Shown piece after piece: positions 25,201-31,200 of a stretch of 64,000 nt of DNA; positions within the stretch are counted from its first letter, which is position 1, and the number at the start of each line of letters is the position of its first letter. A program made the translations under genes and the position numbers. Below the pieces are notes generated by a model that was not told the DNA's origin, searched no databases, and saw only the letters and a list, made by a program, of their open reading frames with translations. Origin of the DNA: Gari tellinella (lineage: Eukaryota > Mollusca > Bivalvia > Cardiida > Psammobiidae); contig OV277872.1 in NCBI GenBank assembly GCA_922989275.2, positions 30,339,619 through 30,403,618 of the forward strand, in the 5' to 3' direction.

Positions 25201-28200
25201 GCATAAATTCTTGAGTCTATTAACCTATGACCCCATAAATACGCCTTTAAATTATTCCTCCACTTATTAAAACAGTTAATTAAGTTATGATTGTGTATAA
25301 GTAATATTTTCTTTATCCTATTAGACGATAACTTAAAGCAGGTTGAAAGTATACCAGAATGCAGCCTAGGGTGCATTCTCCTTTAATTTCAACCTGCTTT
25401 AAGTAGTCAACTATTTTCAAATCTAGAGACAGGCTATGGGGTAATGGGTTAAATTGTGTTGGCTCAATATACAAACCTGTTATAAAGTGACTACTGAAAG
25501 AAGAAGCATGGTGATCATTGAAGCCATTGGACTGTTTGATACATAGATATCTTAAAATAACCTAGATGGGCCAACTTTTGCTAAGCTCCCATTGGTTGAA
25601 GATCAGAAAGACGGCCATTTTGGTGGGTGTATCATACACTTTCCCTCTGACGACAAAATATGATTTACTTTCATTTAAGAATAAATTCGTACTACATACA
25701 TTTTGTAACATGAATATACACCGTAAAACGACAATCAAACAATAATAAGCACAAAACGATGGTAACTCCTATTTAACAAACTAAAAACATTGGTTACTCG
25801 TAGTAACCATGGAAAGGTTCTTAGCAACTTCTGTAGTCATTGACAGACCATCATTGTAGATGAGATTACCTGCGCACAGCATGTAACATCATCAATCTAC
25901 CGCAATAGGACGTGCACCAGACCAATGGAAGGAGAATATCATACACCCATCAAAATGGCTTCTCGATGACCATCGCTGATTGGCCTATAGCCAATCTAGG
26001 TTATTTTAAGATATCTTTTTAACCCTTAGCCCGCCAAATAAATTGTCGTCTGCTATATTTCTCGTCTGCTTCACGTTTCAAAGTGCTTCAAAGTTGCTCA
26101 AAATTGCTGAAAATGTTGTCCGAGTGTCAAACAGCTTGGATCCGGATGAGACGCCGAGTCTCATCCGGATCCAAGCTGTTTGCATATGGAGCTATAGTCG
26201 TGAGTGGCAGGCTAAGGGTTAATATACTTCTTTTCTACAAAATGGGCCTCAATGCTTCCTAAGGATATAGAAGTTTGACTGTCTGGTGAACTAGGCCAGA
26301 GATAAGGGGAGTATTTCAAAAACTAAAATCTTCATTTCTGTATTAAACCCTATAGTGTCACTGCATATTAGAATTGTCACTTCGAGGTGATTCTAATGAG
26401 TAGTAACACTAGGATTTGTTGGTGATATCAGTGATAAAATTTTGGATTTGCTCAGATTACTCCCTCTTATCTGATGCTCTGAGTCTAGGGGCTAAAATGA
26501 TAACTGGAAAACATTCAAAATAACATCATGATTACCGGTATAGATGTAGCATAGGTGGGTATCACAGGGCTCCAGATAAGGGGATTATTTCGAAAACTAA
26601 ATTTTTTATTTCTGATTTAAACCCTATGGTGTTACTACTCATTAGAATTGTCTCGAAGAATGAGTAGTAACACCATAGGATTTGGTGCTGATATGAGTGA
26701 GAAAACGTTTGATTTGTTCAGTTTACTCCCTCTTATCTGGAGCCCTGGTATCATAGATGTATGGTGGCTTGAAAGTATAATTATATATGGGCGTTTGTGA
26801 TTTGTTTTTAAGAATAAACGAAAGGGAAGGGAAATTGGCTTACAATTGCAAACAGATTGAATCCAGATCAGATACTTCGTAACGCGGCGTCTGATCTGGA
26901 TTCAAACTGTTTGTTACTTATCATTATGTTTTTTTCTTGCAAAATGTGCATTATGTAAGAAAAACAGTAGACAAAGATTTTTAGAAGACGATATTGCAAC
27001 AGTGAAAGCGTTAGACCTAATTGTCTTGGGAACAGCAGCAAGGGTTGTTGTAAGGAGGGAGTCGTTGTTCAGAGGGCCATTGTAGGGAGTGTGCACTGTA
27101 GCTGGAAATGGTTGTACTGGAACTTTGCTGACTGTGTTAACCGAAATTTGTCATCTTGACTTGTTCTGTAAATGCAGTGACTGCTGAATCTACACCGTTT
27201 GCAGTGGTGATAGACAGATTGCTTACAACACTAACACCAATCAACACTTGTCATTAACTCATTCACCCCTGAATCTTTTAAAGGACAATTATTCCAATTT
27301 CAAAATACGTCTAGTCCATTTTTGACTATTTAGAGATGATTTTAACAATATACTTCAAAATGACAAACAGTATAGATCCTGATCAGAGGAGCCCTCTGAT
27401 CAGGAACTTCACTGTTTGCATAGAACAATAAGGAGCCCTCTGATCAGGAACTTCACTGTTTGCATAGGACAATAAGGAGCCCTCTGATCAGGAATTTCAC
27501 TGTTTGCATAGGACAAGAGTAATCCTCACAGGTAGACTGTTTGTTAATGACATTTATTCTCGTCGCTAGGGTTGAATGTGTTAACTCTTTCAACACTAAG
27601 TAACTCTTTTGTGTTATTAGGTTATCTTTGTTATCATTTTAGTTACCAAAACATGAACCAGACTCCTTTACTTTCAGCCTGCTTTAAGCTACCTTTTGCT
27701 AAGATAAAGGAACTATTTTCTATAGTGACGCATTAAGTTAAAGGTGTAAAAATGGCTTATCTAAGGGGTAATGGGTTAACCCATTACCCCATAGTCTGTT
27801 TCTAGTTTTGAAGACAGGTGACCACTAAAAGCAGGTTGAAAGTAAATCAGATTGTGCCTTAAGTTGCATTCTGCTTACGTTTCAGCCTGATTGAAGCTAT
27901 TATCTGCTAGAATATAGAAAACATATCTTATGATTCTTATTTGTAACAGTATAAATTGGAAGTTTCTGTGGTGAATGAGTTAATAGTGACAGTATGATAG
28001 AGTAACATTATCTAATATTTCTTGCTTTGAACACAATTTATTGTGGTGTGTCGGTGCAGTGAACTAGCTTTTTTACTTTCTCTTTCTTTATTTGTTAGAT
28101 GACTTTAGTTGAGCACCAGTAAAATACATGTATCTGTAGTGAGCGTTGGAGGGCATTAATGTTTAACTCGTACAATAGAGTGTTTTGTTTTGAATTTTAG

Positions 28201-31200
28201 CTAGACTATTCGAAGAATAAGGAGGGCTATTGTACCAGTGCTCCAGATAAGGGGATTATTTAAAAAAAATCTTTATTTCGGCATTAAACCCTATGGTGTT
28301 ACTACTCATTAGAATTGTCTCTTTGAGACAATTGTAATGAGTAGTTACACTGTAGGATTTGGTGCTGATATGAGTGAGAAAATGCTGGATTTGTTCAATA
28401 TTGTACTCCCTCTTATCAAATGATCTGCTTGTCTTAGACTCGTCTGTCGGACACGACAGAAGACTCAGACTCCCTCTTATTTGGAGCCCTGGGGCCCGTT
28501 TCACATAACTTCGTACGACAAAAATGGTTGTAAGTCAAAACTTTAAAATAAATTTAATTTCTGATTTCTCCATCTAATCCTGTCTTGTGACATCTTTTTG
28601 GAATCGTCTTTTCAAGACGATTCCAAAGAGATGTCACAAGACAGGATTAGATGGAGAAATAAATAATTATTAAGACTTATAATCTGACTTACGACAACAT
28701 TTGTCGTACAAAGTTTTATGAAACGGGCCCCGGTTGTACTGGAGGCATTGCTGTGGCACTCAGGTTAAAGTTTTTCTGCCACAAACTTGGAACTGAATAC
28801 ATGTATATCTATTTTGTCTTTTAACCCATTACCCCATAGACTGCTTCTAGTTTTGAAGATAGTTTGCTACTTAACTCTTTCCTCCCTGAAACTTTAAATG
28901 AACAATTCCAGTTTCCATATTAGTCTAGTCCATTTCTGACTTTTAAGGGTTGTTTTTGTCAATGTTTGGCATTGTGACAAACAGTGAAGAACCTGATCAG
29001 AGGGCTCCTTTCGGAGCCCTCTGATCAGGGTCTTCACTGTTTGCATAGGACAAGTGTACTATTCACATGTACACTGTTTGAAAAGCACGCCTATATGCGG
29101 GACTATGGTTCAAAGGGTTAAAGCATGTTGAAAGTAAGGCACATTCTACTTTACTTTCAGCCTGCTGTAAGCTATCATCTGCTAGAATATAGACAATATT
29201 TCTTGTGGTACATATTCATGACTGTATAAATTATATCTTTTTTCTTCAGTGGAGGAATAAATTAAAGGCACAAAAAGGCATATTTTTTGGGTAATGGGTT
29301 AAGATCTGATGTCTCTTAAGGGTGTTTCAATGTCATGACTTTAAGAATTTTTCAAAGTATATGAAAACACTTTATGATGGTTTTGTATTGAAGAGCTATT
29401 TAAGATGAATGAAAAAATAAAAAAGTGTACATTTTGGTGAACAACAGTTGGCTCCATGGCCATGTAAAATTTACCCCACCCACTTCCTCTTATTTTGTCC
29501 TTTTCAAACAGCCCGCTTCAATAAAATCTATTTTAAATGAAAACAAATACGATAATTTGGTTTTGTGTTATTTATTTCCTGTCTATGGTAGTATTTCTTC
29601 ATACAAAAACCAATTTAAGCAAAAAAGGCACCAAATGTGAAATTTATAAAGCTCTAAATATCATCGATATGGTACTTTTTTGTAAATTTTGTAAGGGGAG
29701 ATAACTCTTTTTACTTTAATAACTCAAAATTTTCAACACTGACCTTTCAATTTCTTTTCATATTTTGAACTGCCTTAGCATTGGCTTTCATTTGGTAGAA
29801 TATAAGAAAAAGTTTAATACTAGAACTATTTCATTTTCAAACTTTTTTACTTTTTTTTCATACAATAAAAAATCTAATAAAATCATGCCCTATAAAAAAG
29901 CATATTTGTGATATTCGAGGATCCATATTGTTCAAACCTAGTGCCTGCTTTGTCTAATTTTGGTTTCTATATGTGAAAATACCACCATAGACATGAAATA
30001 ATTAATGAAAACCCAAATTACCATGTTTTTTTGTTTTGAAATAGATTTTACTGAAGCTTGTACTCTGAAAGGGTAAAATTTGAGAGAAAAAGTCCAAATT
30101 TGACATACCTTTCTTTTTCAAATCGCTGTAGCTCAAAAAAAAGGACACCACCATATATATTTTTTTCCATTTTTTCATTCATCATAAATAGCTCTTCGAA
30201 AATAACAATGATAGAAAAAAAGTTTAATACTTTGAAAAAATCGCTTATGACATTGATACACCCTTAACTCTGCAATGTTGACTTTTCAAATGAAGGGACA
30301 GTTAAAGTGTTAAAGGCGAAAATGAACTGAGGTAGGAGCCTTAAAGTTGTAATAAAATCTGGATTTTACTATGCATTTGTGTAATAATATAGAAGAATTG
30401 TATGAGTCTTAAGTTCTTAACCCTCCTCCTTCTAATATAAAACTCCACCAACCATGAATATATTATTATACAAACTATTACATTGGCTATTGATATAAGG
30501 AATTTTCCCTAGGAAAGAGTGCAGACTCATGCAAAACAGATCCTATAAGAATGGTGAGTGCCTATAAGAAAAGAGTGAAGATCCTGATTAGATAGCTCCC
30601 TGATCTGGGTCTACACTGTTTTTATAAAACGTCAAAAACTGATAATCCCACTGCTTACTTTCCAAATGCACTTTATCATTTGCTAAATAAGGAGCAGTTT
30701 TAACTTCAGGGCTGCCATTTCTCCGGATTTTTCCTAAATCTTCGGATTTTTTTCTCTAGTACATGGTAGCTTAAAGCAGGCTGAAAGTAAAGCAGAATGC
30801 GCCTTAAGGCGCATTCTGCTTTACTTTCAGCCTGCTTTAAGTAGTCGCATGTCAACAAAACAAGAAACTGGCTATTGGGTAAAGGTACGATACGTAAAAT
30901 CGCACTTGAAAAATGCAAATTTGGAAATTTTAGGATTTTTCATGCCAACTTATGGGAGCCCTGTAACTTGATAAGGCCTCTCAAGAAATAAGCTTCCAAA
31001 AATATGTAAGGTGTGACAAACTGCATACCCTGATTTAATGGGCTTTAAAGGAGCCCTCAGATCAGAGTCAACCCCGTTTGTGAACTATAAATAACATTTA
31101 TTACCCACACATTAACACAGTTATATTTTCAACATTTAAAGACCTGATTTATTCTATCTCTATTTCAGACTGGGAATGGACTGGTACTAGAACATTTTCC

